DNA of 64,000 bases from JANNSX01 sp041397825 (GTDB taxonomy: Bacteria > Pseudomonadota > Alphaproteobacteria > Rhizobiales > Hyphomicrobiaceae): the NCBI GenBank assembly GCA_041397825.1, contig JAWKVX010000002.1:806001-870000 (forward strand). The letters are read 5' to 3'. Shown here one piece after another: positions 41,882 to 52,493 of the stretch. The notes beneath the pieces were generated by a model. It worked only from the letters and a program-made list of their open reading frames with translations. It did no database searches and was not told the origin of the DNA. Made by a program: the position numbers and the translations under genes. Numbering within the stretch: the first letter of the stretch is position 1; every line of letters begins with the position of its first letter.

Positions 41882-43286
41882 GCCGCTCTGGACTGCCGAG
41901 GCGCTGGTCGAAGCGACCGGGGGAAGGCTGGACGGCCGGCTCGCCGATGGTGTCTGCGGGGTTTCGATCGATACGCGGACGCTCGAGCCGGGGGATCTCT
42001 TCGTCGCCCTCGCCGCTGAGCGCGACGGTCACGACTTCGTGGGCAAAGCCTTCGAGGCGGGAGCGGCCGCGGCACTGGTCCGCGAAGATTTCAAGGTTCC
42101 GGCGACGGTCGGAGCCCTGATCCGCGTCGACGATCCATTGCGGGCGCTCGAGCAGCTCGGCATGGCGGCGCGGCGGAGGACCCGGGCGCGGATCGTCGCC
42201 GTCACCGGCAGCGTCGGCAAGACCGGCACGAAGGAGGCACTGCGGCTTTGTCTCTCGGCGCTCGGCGCCACGCATGCCTCGGAGAAGAGCTACAACAATC
42301 ATTGGGGTGTGCCGCTGACCCTTGCGCGGATGCCGCAATCGAGTGCCTACGGCATCTTCGAGATCGGCATGAACCACGCTGGCGAGATCACGCCGTTGTC
42401 GCGCATGGTGCGTCCGGAGGTGGCGATCATCACGACGGTCGGTCCGGTGCATATCGAGTTCTTCCCCGACGAGGCCGCCATCGCCGACGCCAAGGCGGAG
42501 ATCTTCGCCGGCCTGACGCCGGGCGGCATCGCCATCCTCAATGCCGACAACCCGCATTTCGCGCGCCTGTCGGCGCGTGCGACGGCGGCGGGAGCTGGCC
42601 GCATCATCGCCTTCGGCCACAGCGCGGATGCCGACAGCCGGCCGATCGACATTCGGGCCGACGCCGAGGGGAGTACGGTCGAGGCTGAGATCGGCGGGCG
42701 GCGCGTCTCCTATCGGATCGGCGCGCCGGGCGAGCACTACGTCATGAACGCGCTCGCAGTTCTCTCTGCAGTCTCGGCGCTCGGCGGTGATCTCGAGAGG
42801 GCAGCGGCGGCGCTTGCGGAGGTCCGGGCCCCGGTCGGTCGCGGTGCGCGGCTCGAGCTGGCCGTGCCGGGCGGCGCCGTTCTGCTGATCGACGAGAGCT
42901 ACAACGCCAATCCGTTCTCGGTCCGGGCGGCGCTCGCCGCCCTGGCCTCGACGCCGCGCGAGCGATACCCGCGTCGCATCGTCGTGCTCGGCGACATGCG
43001 CGAGCTCGGCACGCGATCGGCGGCCCTCCACGCAGAGCTCAGAGAGCCGATCCTGGCCTCGGGCGCCGATCTGGTGCTGGGTTGCGGCCCTTATATGTCC
43101 GAGCTTTATCAAAGACTTCCAGAGCATCTTCGTGGCGGTTATGCCCCTACGGCCGAAGGCCTCAGGGAAATCGTCATCAAGACCGTTCAACCGGGCGATG
43201 TGATCATGATAAAAGGCTCGCTCGGGAGCCGTATGGGACCTCTGGTGGCGGCGTTGAAAGAGCATCTCGCCCGGCTCGAGGGTTGA
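41874..43286 (+). CDS. murF: UDP-MurNAc-tripeptide:D-Ala-D-Ala ligase MurF
   Basis: A 470-residue Mur ligase that adds D-Ala-D-Ala to complete the pentapeptide. The ATP loop is GSVGKT at 112-117; SIDTRTLEPGDLFVAL in the N-terminal domain and LIDESYNANPFSVRAAL in the C-terminal part are characteristic. The start at ATG 41874 overlaps murE by eight bases, giving tight coupling. Length is typical. Partner enzyme Ddl is encoded 9 kb downstream. Confidence 0.96.
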   Translation: MAEPLWTAEALVEATGGRLDGRLADGVCGVSIDTRTLEPGDLFVALAAERDGHDFVGKAFEAGAAAALVREDFKVPATVGALIRVDDPLRALEQLGMAARRRTRARIVAVTGSVGKTGTKEALRLCLSALGATHASEKSYNNHWGVPLTLARMPQSSAYGIFEIGMNHAGEITPLSRMVRPEVAIITTVGPVHIEFFPDEAAIADAKAEIFAGLTPGGIAILNADNPHFARLSARATAAGAGRIIAFGHSADADSRPIDIRADAEGSTVEAEIGGRRVSYRIGAPGEHYVMNALAVLSAVSALGGDLERAAAALAEVRAPVGRGARLELAVPGGAVLLIDESYNANPFSVRAALAALASTPRERYPRRIVVLGDMRELGTRSAALHAELREPILASGADLVLGCGPYMSELYQRLPEHLRGGYAPTAEGLREIVIKTVQPGDVIMIKGSLGSRMGPLVAALKEHLARLEG

Positions 43287-43323
43287 AGAAGAAAGATTGG
43301 CCGAGCCAGGCCAGAGGGGCGGC

Positions 43324-44412
43324 ATGCTCTACGAGCTTGTCAATTACAGCGATCAGATCAGCGCGCTGAACGTCTTCCGCTACATCACCTTCCGCACCGG
43401 CGGCGCCACCATGACGGCGCTGCTGTTCGTGATGATGTTCGGCCGGCCATTGATCAACGTGCTGAGAATCAAGCAGGGCAAGGGCCAGCCGATCCGCGAG
43501 GACGGGCCGCAAAGCCATATCCTGACGAAGACCGGCACGCCCACCATGGGTGGTCTCATGATCCTGTCGGGCGTCCTCGTCGCGACCCTGCTCTGGGCCA
43601 ACTGGGAAAGCTCCTACATCTGGATCGTGCTCGGCGTGACGCTCGCCTATGGTGCGATCGGATTCTATGACGATTACCTCAAGGTGACCCGACAGCGTGC
43701 CTCCCACTTTTTCTCCGGTCGGATCAAGCTGATCCTCGAAGTCCTGATCGCAGGACTGGCGACCTGGGCGGTCATGCATATCGGCGATGCCCAGTTCTCC
43801 TCCTCGCTTACCGTGCCGTTTCTCAAGGACACGGCGATCTATCTCGGCCTCTTTTTCCTGGCCGTCGGCGTGCTCGTCATCGCGGGGGCGGGCAACGCGG
43901 TCAATCTGACAGACGGCCTGGATGGCCTCGCCATCGTGCCGGTGATGATCGCAGCCGCGAGCTTCGGCCTCATCGCCTATCTGTCGGGCAACGCGTTGTT
44001 CGCCAAGTATCTGGAAATCCATTATGTTCCGGGTACCGGCGAGCTGTCGGTCTTTTGTGGCGCATTGCTCGGAGCCGGTCTGGGATTCCTGTGGTTCAAC
44101 GCGCCGCCGGCCCAGATCTTCATGGGCGATACCGGCTCGCTGGCGCTCGGAGGTTCCCTGGGCTCGATCGCCGTCGCGACGAAGCACGAGATCGTGCTCG
44201 CCATCATCGGCGGGTTGTTCGTGCTGGAGACGCTGTCCGTGATCGTCCAGGTCGTATCGTTCAAGCTCACGGGTAAGCGCGTATTCCGCATGGCACCGCT
44301 TCATCATCACTTCGAGCAGAAGGGCTGGCAGGAGAGCACGGTCGTCATCCGTTTCTGGATCATAGCCGTCATCCTGGCGCTGATCGGCCTTTCGACGCTC
44401 AAATTGCGCTAA
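43324..44412 (+). CDS. mraY: Phospho-MurNAc-pentapeptide transferase MraY
   Basis: A 362-residue integral membrane enzyme (about ten membrane helices) that transfers phospho-MurNAc-pentapeptide to undecaprenyl phosphate, giving lipid I. Visible signatures are TGTPTMGG, YGAIGFYDDYLKV with the catalytic Asp pair, NLTDGLDGLA with the third Asp, and MAPLHHHFEQKGW near the C-terminus. ATG 43324 is used because the protein then begins MLYELVNYSDQ like other MraYs. The preceding gap is 37 bases. Confidence 0.97.
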   Translation: MLYELVNYSDQISALNVFRYITFRTGGATMTALLFVMMFGRPLINVLRIKQGKGQPIREDGPQSHILTKTGTPTMGGLMILSGVLVATLLWANWESSYIWIVLGVTLAYGAIGFYDDYLKVTRQRASHFFSGRIKLILEVLIAGLATWAVMHIGDAQFSSSLTVPFLKDTAIYLGLFFLAVGVLVIAGAGNAVNLTDGLDGLAIVPVMIAAASFGLIAYLSGNALFAKYLEIHYVPGTGELSVFCGALLGAGLGFLWFNAPPAQIFMGDTGSLALGGSLGSIAVATKHEIVLAIIGGLFVLETLSVIVQVVSFKLTGKRVFRMAPLHHHFEQKGWQESTVVIRFWIIAVILALIGLSTLKLR

Positions 44413-44421
44413 ACTCGCCCG

Positions 44422-45846
44422 ATGATTCCCATCACCTCATTCGCGGGCCGCCGCGTGGCGGTGTTCGGACTCGCCCGATCAGGGCTCGCCTCGATCGCGG
44501 CGTTGAGAGCCGGCGGCGCCGAGGTCTGGGCCTGGGACGATGGCGCCGGCGCGCGGCAGCGGGCGGAAGGGCAGGGGGTCGCGCTGACCGACCTCGCCGG
44601 GGCGGATTGGCAGGGGCTCTCGGCTCTCGTGCTGGCGCCCGGCGTGCCGCTGACCCACCCCGAGCCGCACTGGACCGTCAAGAAAGCACAGGCGACCGGC
44701 GTCCCCATCATCGGCGACATGGAGCTCTTCTATCTCGAGCATCGGCATCGCCGATCGGAAGCGCGGATCGTCGCCATCACCGGCACGAACGGCAAGTCGA
44801 CCACGACGGCTCTGACGGCGCACGTGCTGAAGCAGGCCGGGCTCCGCGTGGCACTCGGTGGCAATATCGGCGAGGCCGTGCTCGGGCTTCCCGATCTCGA
44901 CCTGATTGACGTGTATGTGCTTGAGCTGTCCTCCTATCAGGTCGATCTGTCGCCGGAGCTCAGCGCCGATGCGGCGGCACTCCTCAACCTGACGCCAGAC
45001 CATCTCGACCGCCACGGCAGCATGCAGCACTACGCCGACGTCAAGGAGCGGCTGGTGGCACGGGCGAAAACGGCCGTCATCGCCATTGACGACGATTGGT
45101 GCCGGCAAATCGCCGAGCGCCGTCGCGCGGCCGGCGGCAGGCTCCTGACGATCGCGACCGGAAGTAGCCCGGGGGCTGGCGACGAGTGTTTCGGCATCGA
45201 CGGGACGACCGTCGTCCGGCAGGCCGGCGGTCGCCGGGCGGTGGCCGGCAGCCTGGATGGCGTCGGCGCGCTCCGCGGCATCCACAATGCTCAGAATGCC
45301 CTTGCTGCCATCGCTCTTGCTACCGTCGTCGCTCCCGATATCGCGATCGAGCATCACGTCGAGGCGTGCCGGACGTTTCCCGGCCTCGCGCACCGGATGC
45401 AGGAGGTGGCGCGGATCGGTGCCGTGCTGTTCGTCAACGACAGCAAGGCCACCAACGCCGACTCCACCGAGAAGGCCCTCGCCGCATTTGATGGCGGCAT
45501 CTACTGGATCCTGGGCGGCAGGGCCAAGGCGGGCGGCATTACCAGCCTGGCCCCCTATTTCGGCCGCGTCGAGCGGGCCTTCCTAATCGGCGAGGCGAGC
45601 GACACCTTTGCCGAGACACTGGCCGACGCGGTTTCCTACGAGCGATGCGGCCGACTCGAGGTCGCTGTCGCGCGCGCAGCCGAGGCGGCCGCCGACGCCG
45701 CCCGAACCGATGGCCGGGAGCGCGTGGTTCTCCTGTCACCCGCCTCGGCCTCGTTCGATCAATTCTCCGACTTCGAGGCGCGCGGCATGGCGTTCATCGA
45801 TTGTGTGGGCCGGCTGGTTGGGCCCCGGACGGCGGGGGCTCATTGA
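44422..45846 (+). CDS. murD: UDP-MurNAc-L-alanine:D-glutamate ligase MurD
   Basis: A 474-residue Mur ligase that adds D-glutamate. The ATP loop is GTNGKST at 121-127, the Rossmann start is VAVFGLARSGLA, VYVLELSSYQVDL is the conserved SSYQ region, and FVNDSKATNADST is the C-terminal ligand loop with Lys and Asp. It starts nine bases after mraY and its stop TGA is one base before the ftsW ATG. Standard length and order. Confidence 0.96.
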   Translation: MIPITSFAGRRVAVFGLARSGLASIAALRAGGAEVWAWDDGAGARQRAEGQGVALTDLAGADWQGLSALVLAPGVPLTHPEPHWTVKKAQATGVPIIGDMELFYLEHRHRRSEARIVAITGTNGKSTTTALTAHVLKQAGLRVALGGNIGEAVLGLPDLDLIDVYVLELSSYQVDLSPELSADAAALLNLTPDHLDRHGSMQHYADVKERLVARAKTAVIAIDDDWCRQIAERRRAAGGRLLTIATGSSPGAGDECFGIDGTTVVRQAGGRRAVAGSLDGVGALRGIHNAQNALAAIALATVVAPDIAIEHHVEACRTFPGLAHRMQEVARIGAVLFVNDSKATNADSTEKALAAFDGGIYWILGGRAKAGGITSLAPYFGRVERAFLIGEASDTFAETLADAVSYERCGRLEVAVARAAEAAADAARTDGRERVVLLSPASASFDQFSDFEARGMAFIDCVGRLVGPRTAGAH

Positions 45847-45847
45847 G

Positions 45848-47034
<1,187 letters not shown>

Positions 47035-47038
<4 letters not shown>

Positions 47039-48138
47039 CGAGAGGGATGGTTCTTCTCGCCGCAGGAGGCACGGGCGGACATCTGTTCCCCGCACTCGCC
47101 CTCGCGGAGGAGTTGAAGCGGCGCGAGATCGAGGTCGAGCTCGTGACGGACGAACGCGCCCGTAACTATGGCGGCGACTTCCCTGCCCGCGCCATGCATC
47201 AGGTTCCCTCGGCGACCGTTCTCGGGCGCTCGCCGGTGGCGATCGGCAAGACCGCCTGGACGCTGACCCGGGGCTTCGCCCGCGCGCGCCGCCTGATCAT
47301 GGACCGGCGGCCCGACGTTGTGGTCGGTTTCGGCGGCTATCCGACCTTTCCCCCGTTGCTGGCCGCGACCTTCCTCAAGGTGCCGACCATCGTGCACGAG
47401 CAGAACGCCGTCATGGGGCGGGCCAACCGAGTGCTCGCGCGCCGCGTCACGGCGATCGCCGCCTCGTATGACGGCACCGCCAAGCTGCCACCCGGCGCCG
47501 AGGCCAAGGTCACGGTCACGGGTAATCCGGTGCGCAATGCCGTCATCGAATGGAGCCGCCTCAACTACGAGGTGATCGGCGACCGGTTGCCGATCCGTCT
47601 CGTCGTGTTCGGTGGCAGCCAGGGTGCGCGCTTCTTCTCCGACATCGTGCCGGCAACCGTCGGGCGGCTGCCGGTGCCGATCAAGAGCAGGCTCGAGATC
47701 GTCCAGCAATGCCGGGAGGAGGATCTCCAGCGGGTCGAGGCCGCTTATCGGGCAGAGGCCATCAAGGCCGAGCTGGCCTCGTTCTTCCGGAACCTGCCGG
47801 AGCTGATGGCGCGAAGTCATCTCGTCATCGCTCGGTCCGGGGCGTCGACGCTCGCCGAACTCGGCGTGCTCGGGCGTCCGGCCATCCTCGTGCCACTGCC
47901 GCATGCTCTCGACAACGACCAGCTTCACAATGCGAGACGGCTCGAGGCACTCGGCGGAGCCTGGTGCCGGGAGCAGCGGGGTCTGCATCCCGATGGGTTG
48001 GCTGAGCTTCTGACGAGCCTCTTCGGCGAGCCGACGCGCCTTGCCGCCGCCGCGGCCGCCGCCCGAGGCCAGGGACGGCCCGATGCCGTATCGCGCCTTG
48101 CCGATCTGGTGGAGCGGTTAAGACTGAAGCCCCGTTAG
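47035..48138 (+). CDS. murG: UDP-GlcNAc:lipid I N-acetylglucosaminyltransferase MurG
   Basis: A 367-residue peripheral membrane GT-B enzyme that converts lipid I to lipid II. The first G-loop is AAGGTGGHLFPALALAEEL, followed by VVGFGGYPTFPPLLAA, HEQNAVMGRANRVL, and VFGGSQGARFFSD; the donor-binding end has ARSGASTLAELGVLGRPAIL. It overlaps ftsW by four bases. A 187-base gap follows before murC, the largest break in this operon. Confidence 0.96.
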
Positions 48139-48325
48139 GAGTTGCCTTTCGTTGTGGCTATGCCAGAAGACACCATGTTTTCGCCGAATCGGCGGGGTCA
48201 AGTGCGTCGCCTTTACAACTTAGGCGAGCGGCCGCGCCGCAGCAGGCACAGATGCGATGCCGTGTGGCACGTGCACTGCCGGCGCCGACGGGGCGGATAG
48301 GGCCCGCCCGAGGGAGAGACTGAGC
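48139..48325 (+). other. murG-murC intergenic region with two hairpins
   Basis: Contains a perfect 13-base palindrome-type hairpin (CGCCGA A TCGGCG, 48182-48194) and a six-bp stem TCGCCT/AGGCGA shortly after. Neither is followed by a T-run. A separate promoter for murC-ftsZ may lie here, but no convincing -35/-10 pair was seen. Confidence 0.4.
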
Positions 48326-49759
48326 ATGGAAATGCCGAAGGACATCGGCCCATTCCATATCGTCGGTATCGGCGGTATCGGCATGAGCGCGATCGCCGAG
48401 ATCCTGCTGGACCTCGGCTACCCCGTGCAGGGCAGCGACGCAAAAGAGAACCCCAACGTGCGGCGCCTGCGCAGCCGTGGCATCCGGATCTTCATCGGCC
48501 ACGATGCCGTCAATCTGGTCGGCGCGCGCTATGTCGTCATCTCGAGCGCCATCAAGCCCGACAATGTCGAGCTCGCGGCGGCCCGCCAGCGCGGGATTCC
48601 GGTCATCCGCCGGGCCGACATGCTGGCCGAGCTCATGCGCATGCGGGCGACCGTGTCCGTAACCGGCACGCACGGCAAGACGACGACGACGTCCCTCATC
48701 GCTCATGTGTTCGAGGCGGCCAAGCTGGATCCGACCGTCATCACCGGCGGCATCGTCAATGCCTGGGGTACGAATGCGCGTCTCGGGCAGGGACGCTGGA
48801 TGGTTGTCGAGGCGGACGAGAGCGACGACACCTTCATCCGCCTGCCGACCGAGATCGGCGTCATCACCAACATCGATCCCGAGCATCTGGACTATTTCGG
48901 ATCGGTCGAGGCCATGCATGCCTCCTACCGGACCTTCTATAAGAGCATTCCCTTTTACGGCGCGGCCATCACCTGCATCGACCATCCCGTCGTCAGAGCG
49001 ATGCTCGGCGAGATCCGCGACCAGTGCTCGGCCAAGCTTGTGACCTACGGCGTCAGCGAGGACGCCGATCTGCGGCTGCGCAATCTGCGCTACGAGCAGG
49101 GTGGGCTGGTCTTCGACATCGAGGTCGGGAGGCGGATCGCCGGTGGTGGGCGTGCCGTGCTCGGCATGCGCATGCCGGTGCCGGGTGAGCATAACGCGCT
49201 CAATGCCATCGCAGCCTTCGCTGCTGCCGTCGAGGCTGGCGTCGCCGACGACGTGGCCAAGCGGGCGATTGCCGGCTTCTCCGGCGTCAAGCGCCGCTTC
49301 ACCCTGACCGGCAGCTGGAGTGGCGTCAGCATCTATGACGATTATGCGCATCATCCGGTCGAGATCGATGCCGTCTTGAAGGCGGCGCGGAAGGCATCCG
49401 AAGGGCGGGTCGTGGCGGTCTTCCAGCCGCACCGGTACAGCCGGATCCAAAGCCTCTTCGACGACTTCGCTCGTTGCTTCGCCGACGCGGATGCCGTGAT
49501 CGTGACGCCGCTCTATACGGCTGGCGAGCAGCCGATCGCCGGCATCACCCACACCTCGATGGCCGAGGGCATTCGCCGGACGGGCCACAAACAGGTCGCC
49601 GCCATCGATGATGAGCGCGAGCTCGCACCGATGATCGCGACTTTGGCGCGGCCGGGCGACATGGTGGTCTGCCTCGGCGCCGGCACGATCACGGATTGGG
49701 CCTATGCGCTGCCGGAGCGTCTCAATGGCGCCCGCCAGCTGGCGGGGGGCGTGGCGTGA
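48326..49759 (+). CDS. murC: UDP-MurNAc:L-alanine ligase MurC
   Basis: A 477-residue Mur ligase that adds the first amino acid, L-Ala. Rossmann start FHIVGIGGIGMSAIAEILL, ATP loop GTHGKT at 114-119, VVEADESDDTFIRL and ITNIDPEHLDYF in the centre, and YDDYAHHPVEID for ATP/substrate contact. AGGGAGAGA is about 7 bases before ATG 48326; a second ATG two codons on is also possible. Its TGA overlaps the GTG start of murB (GTGA). Confidence 0.96.
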   Translation: MEMPKDIGPFHIVGIGGIGMSAIAEILLDLGYPVQGSDAKENPNVRRLRSRGIRIFIGHDAVNLVGARYVVISSAIKPDNVELAAARQRGIPVIRRADMLAELMRMRATVSVTGTHGKTTTTSLIAHVFEAAKLDPTVITGGIVNAWGTNARLGQGRWMVVEADESDDTFIRLPTEIGVITNIDPEHLDYFGSVEAMHASYRTFYKSIPFYGAAITCIDHPVVRAMLGEIRDQCSAKLVTYGVSEDADLRLRNLRYEQGGLVFDIEVGRRIAGGGRAVLGMRMPVPGEHNALNAIAAFAAAVEAGVADDVAKRAIAGFSGVKRRFTLTGSWSGVSIYDDYAHHPVEIDAVLKAARKASEGRVVAVFQPHRYSRIQSLFDDFARCFADADAVIVTPLYTAGEQPIAGITHTSMAEGIRRTGHKQVAAIDDERELAPMIATLARPGDMVVCLGAGTITDWAYALPERLNGARQLAGGVA

Positions 49760-50724
49760 CGGAAACCGGCCTTGCCGCCGAGATCCGGCGGGCCGTGCCC
49801 GGCCTCAGGGGCCGTCTGACGTCCGATCAGTCGCTGGCGGACTTGATGTGGTTCCGCGTCGGCGGTCCGGCCGAGGTTTTGTTTCAGCCGGCGGACGAGG
49901 ACGATCTCGCGACGGTGCTGGCGGCGATCGACGGCGCCGTCGGGGTGACGGTCATCGGTCTCGGCTCCAATCTTCTCGTTCGCGATGGCGGCATTCGCGG
50001 TCTCGTCGTCCGGCTCGGTCGAGGCTTCAACGAGGCGAGTATCGAGCCGGATTGCCGGATCCGCGTTGGTGCGGCCATGCCGGATGCCCGGCTCGCGCGC
50101 CTCGCCGCCGAGGCCGGGATCGACGGGCTCGCCTTCTATCGCGGCATTCCGGGCTCGATCGGTGGCGCCTTGCGCATGAACGCCGGTGCCCATGGCGGCG
50201 AGACGCGCGAGATCCTCGTCGAGGTCAAGGCCGTCGACCGCCGGGGACGCCGGCACACCCTGACCAGCCGGGAGATGGGTTACAGCTACCGTCATAGCGA
50301 TGCGCCGGAGGACCTGATCTTCACGGAGGCCCTCTATGGCGGGCGGCCGGGCGAACCTTCGGCGATCCTTGCCGCCATGGAGGAGGTGGCCGAGTATCGC
50401 GAGGCTCATCAGCCGGTGAAGGCGAGGACGGGCGGCTCCACGTTCAAGAATCCGCCCGGCAACAGCGCCTGGAAGCTCGTCGATCAAGCGGGCTGCCGGG
50501 GTTTCAGATTGGGCGATGCCATGGTCTCCGAGAAGCACTGCAATTTCCTGATCAACGAAGGTTCGGCGACGGCCGAGGATATCGAACGGCTCGGTGAGAC
50601 CGTCAGGGCGCGCGTGCTGGCGAGCTCCGGAATCGCCCTCGACTGGGAGATCGTCCGGCTGGGCGAGCCGTTGCCGGGGCATGCGACTGGTGAGGCCCTC
50701 GTCGTCGATCGGGCGCTCGCATGA
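49756..50724 (+). CDS. murB: UDP-N-acetylenolpyruvoylglucosamine reductase MurB
   Basis: A 322-residue flavoenzyme that reduces UDP-GlcNAc-enolpyruvate with NADPH to UDP-MurNAc. FAD-binding segments are VTVIGLGSNLLVRDGGI (from residue 65) and FYRGIPGSIGGALRMNAGAHG; the catalytic Ser is in RTGGSTFKNPPG, and the final Glu region is present. It starts at GTG 49756 overlapping the murC stop. Its own end overlaps ddl as ATGA. Confidence 0.95.
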   Translation: MTETGLAAEIRRAVPGLRGRLTSDQSLADLMWFRVGGPAEVLFQPADEDDLATVLAAIDGAVGVTVIGLGSNLLVRDGGIRGLVVRLGRGFNEASIEPDCRIRVGAAMPDARLARLAAEAGIDGLAFYRGIPGSIGGALRMNAGAHGGETREILVEVKAVDRRGRRHTLTSREMGYSYRHSDAPEDLIFTEALYGGRPGEPSAILAAMEEVAEYREAHQPVKARTGGSTFKNPPGNSAWKLVDQAGCRGFRLGDAMVSEKHCNFLINEGSATAEDIERLGETVRARVLASSGIALDWEIVRLGEPLPGHATGEALVVDRALA

Positions 50725-51656
50725 GCCGCAAATACCAGCATGTCGGTGTGCTCATGGGCGGGCTCTCGGCCGAGCGGGAGGTCAGCCTGCGCTCGGGACA
50801 GGCCTGTGCCGATGCCTTGGAGAGCGAGGGCTACCGCGTCACGCGGATCGATGTCGGCCGCGACATCGCCAACGAGCTGCAACGCGTCAGACCGGATGCC
50901 TGCTTCAACGCGTTGCACGGGCGCTGGGGCGAGGATGGATGCATCCAGGGCGTGCTCGAATACCTGAAGATTCCCTACACGCATTCCGGCGTGCTGGCCT
51001 CGGCATTGGCCATGCACAAGGAGCAGGCGAAGACCGTCATGCGGGCCGCCGGCATCCCTGTGGCCGACGGTATCGTCGCCTCGCGGCTCGAAGCCGGACG
51101 TCGCCACCTCATGCCGCCGCCCTATGTCGTCAAGCCGGTCGCCGAAGGGTCGAGCGTCGGTGTCTTCATCGTCCGGGAGGATTTCCAGCATCCGCCCCAG
51201 GAGCTGCTGGCGGACGACTGGACGCTGAGCGAGACCGTGCTGGTCGAGCGTTTCGTTCCCGGCCGCGAGCTGACCTGTGCCGTCATGGGCGACAGGGTGC
51301 TCGATGTCATCGACATCGTGCCGGCCGAGGCGCTCGCGTTCTACAACTACGAAGCCAAATATGCCAAAGGAGGCTCTCTCCACATCCTTCCCGCTGATCT
51401 TTCACCGAATATTTACCAATCTGTACAGACATTTACTCTTGAGGCTCACCGGGCGCTCGGCTGTCGCGGCGTGTCCAGGGCGGATTTCCGCCTGGACGAG
51501 CGCAGCGACGGCAGCCACGAGCTGGTGTGCCTCGAGGTGAATACGCAACCCGGGATGACGGAAACCTCGCTGGTTCCCGATCTTGCCCGGCACGCGGGTC
51601 TGACCTTCGGTGAGCTGGTCGGCTGGATGGTGGAGGACGCTTCTTGCAACCGCTGA
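50721..51656 (+). CDS. ddl: D-alanine--D-alanine ligase
   Basis: A 311-residue ATP-grasp ligase that makes the D-Ala-D-Ala dipeptide for MurF. The N-terminus VGVLMGGLSAEREVSLRSG, the HGRWGEDGCIQGVLEYL segment, the ATP-binding PYVVKPVAEGSSVGVFIV, and the C-terminal EVNTQPGMTETSLVPDLA are characteristic. The YAKGGS loop (Tyr, Lys) matches other Ddl enzymes. Overlaps murB by four bases; its 3' end is overlapped by ftsQ by 13 bases. Confidence 0.95.
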   Translation: MSRKYQHVGVLMGGLSAEREVSLRSGQACADALESEGYRVTRIDVGRDIANELQRVRPDACFNALHGRWGEDGCIQGVLEYLKIPYTHSGVLASALAMHKEQAKTVMRAAGIPVADGIVASRLEAGRRHLMPPPYVVKPVAEGSSVGVFIVREDFQHPPQELLADDWTLSETVLVERFVPGRELTCAVMGDRVLDVIDIVPAEALAFYNYEAKYAKGGSLHILPADLSPNIYQSVQTFTLEAHRALGCRGVSRADFRLDERSDGSHELVCLEVNTQPGMTETSLVPDLARHAGLTFGELVGWMVEDASCNR

Positions 51657-52474
51657 GACGATCGCGCCCTCAGCACGCCCATCTTCCGCTTCGATCACGC
51701 CGTCAGTCGGCGCCGGGAGTGCCGACGGGCCTCTCGCCAACGGACTGGCGCTGGCTTCGCAACGCGGGTCCGCCGGTGCTCGTGCTGGGGCTTGCTGCCG
51801 CGCTTCTCACCCAATGGCCCGGCCGGGCCGTCGTCGGGAGCCGCCTCGACGGCTTTGCGGCGAAACTCGGCCTGCAGATCACTCAGGTGAGCCTTGCGGG
51901 GTTGAACCGCGCCTTGCCGGAGGATGTCTTCGCGGCGCTGGAGGGGGCGAGCGCGCAGTCTATCCTCGCCTTCGACACGGAGGCGGCGCGGAGCCGCCTC
52001 GAGGCGCTGCCGTGGATCAGGGCGGCGGTCATCTCGCGGGAGCTCCCGGGCGAGATCACGGTGCGGATCTCCGAGCGCCGACCCTATGCCGTCTGGCAGA
52101 ACCGGCAGATGTTCTTCCTGATCGACGAGGAGGGGCATACGCTCGAGCCCGTCGTTCCCTCCGACTATCCGCACTTGCCCATCGTTGCCGGCGCCGGCGC
52201 GGCAGAGGAGGCGAAATCGATCGCGGCCGTGATCGCCCGGAGCCCGGTGCTCGGATCGCGCGTTGCCGCTGCCGTCCGTGTGGCCGGCCGTCGCTGGACG
52301 CTCAAGCTCAAGGACGGTCCCGACATCCTGCTGTCGGCCAACGATCCGGAAGGGTCGTTGGCGCGGCTCGATATTCTCGAAAGCAAGCACGCCATCCTGG
52401 AACGCCACCTCGCCGCGATCGATCTTCGGCAACCCGGCGTCCTGGTTCTCCGTCCGGTCGGAGGGCCCAGCTAG
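51644..52474 (+). CDS. ftsQ: Cell division protein FtsQ
   Basis: A 276-residue bitopic division protein. A basic cytoplasmic N-terminus leads to one membrane helix (about residues 42-60), then a POTRA domain (VSLAGLNRALPEDVFAALE) and the FtsQ beta-domain (LEALPWIRAAVISRELPGEI and RISERRPYAVWQ). The start is TTG at 51644 with GGAGGA well placed; I see no better ATG before the membrane helix. It overlaps ddl by 13 bases. It recruits FtsL, FtsB, FtsW and FtsI. Confidence 0.92.
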   Translation: MQPLRRSRPQHAHLPLRSRRQSAPGVPTGLSPTDWRWLRNAGPPVLVLGLAAALLTQWPGRAVVGSRLDGFAAKLGLQITQVSLAGLNRALPEDVFAALEGASAQSILAFDTEAARSRLEALPWIRAAVISRELPGEITVRISERRPYAVWQNRQMFFLIDEEGHTLEPVVPSDYPHLPIVAGAGAAEEAKSIAAVIARSPVLGSRVAAAVRVAGRRWTLKLKDGPDILLSANDPEGSLARLDILESKHAILERHLAAIDLRQPGVLVLRPVGGPS

Positions 52475-52493
52475 CCATGGCCCGGGGAGAGGC

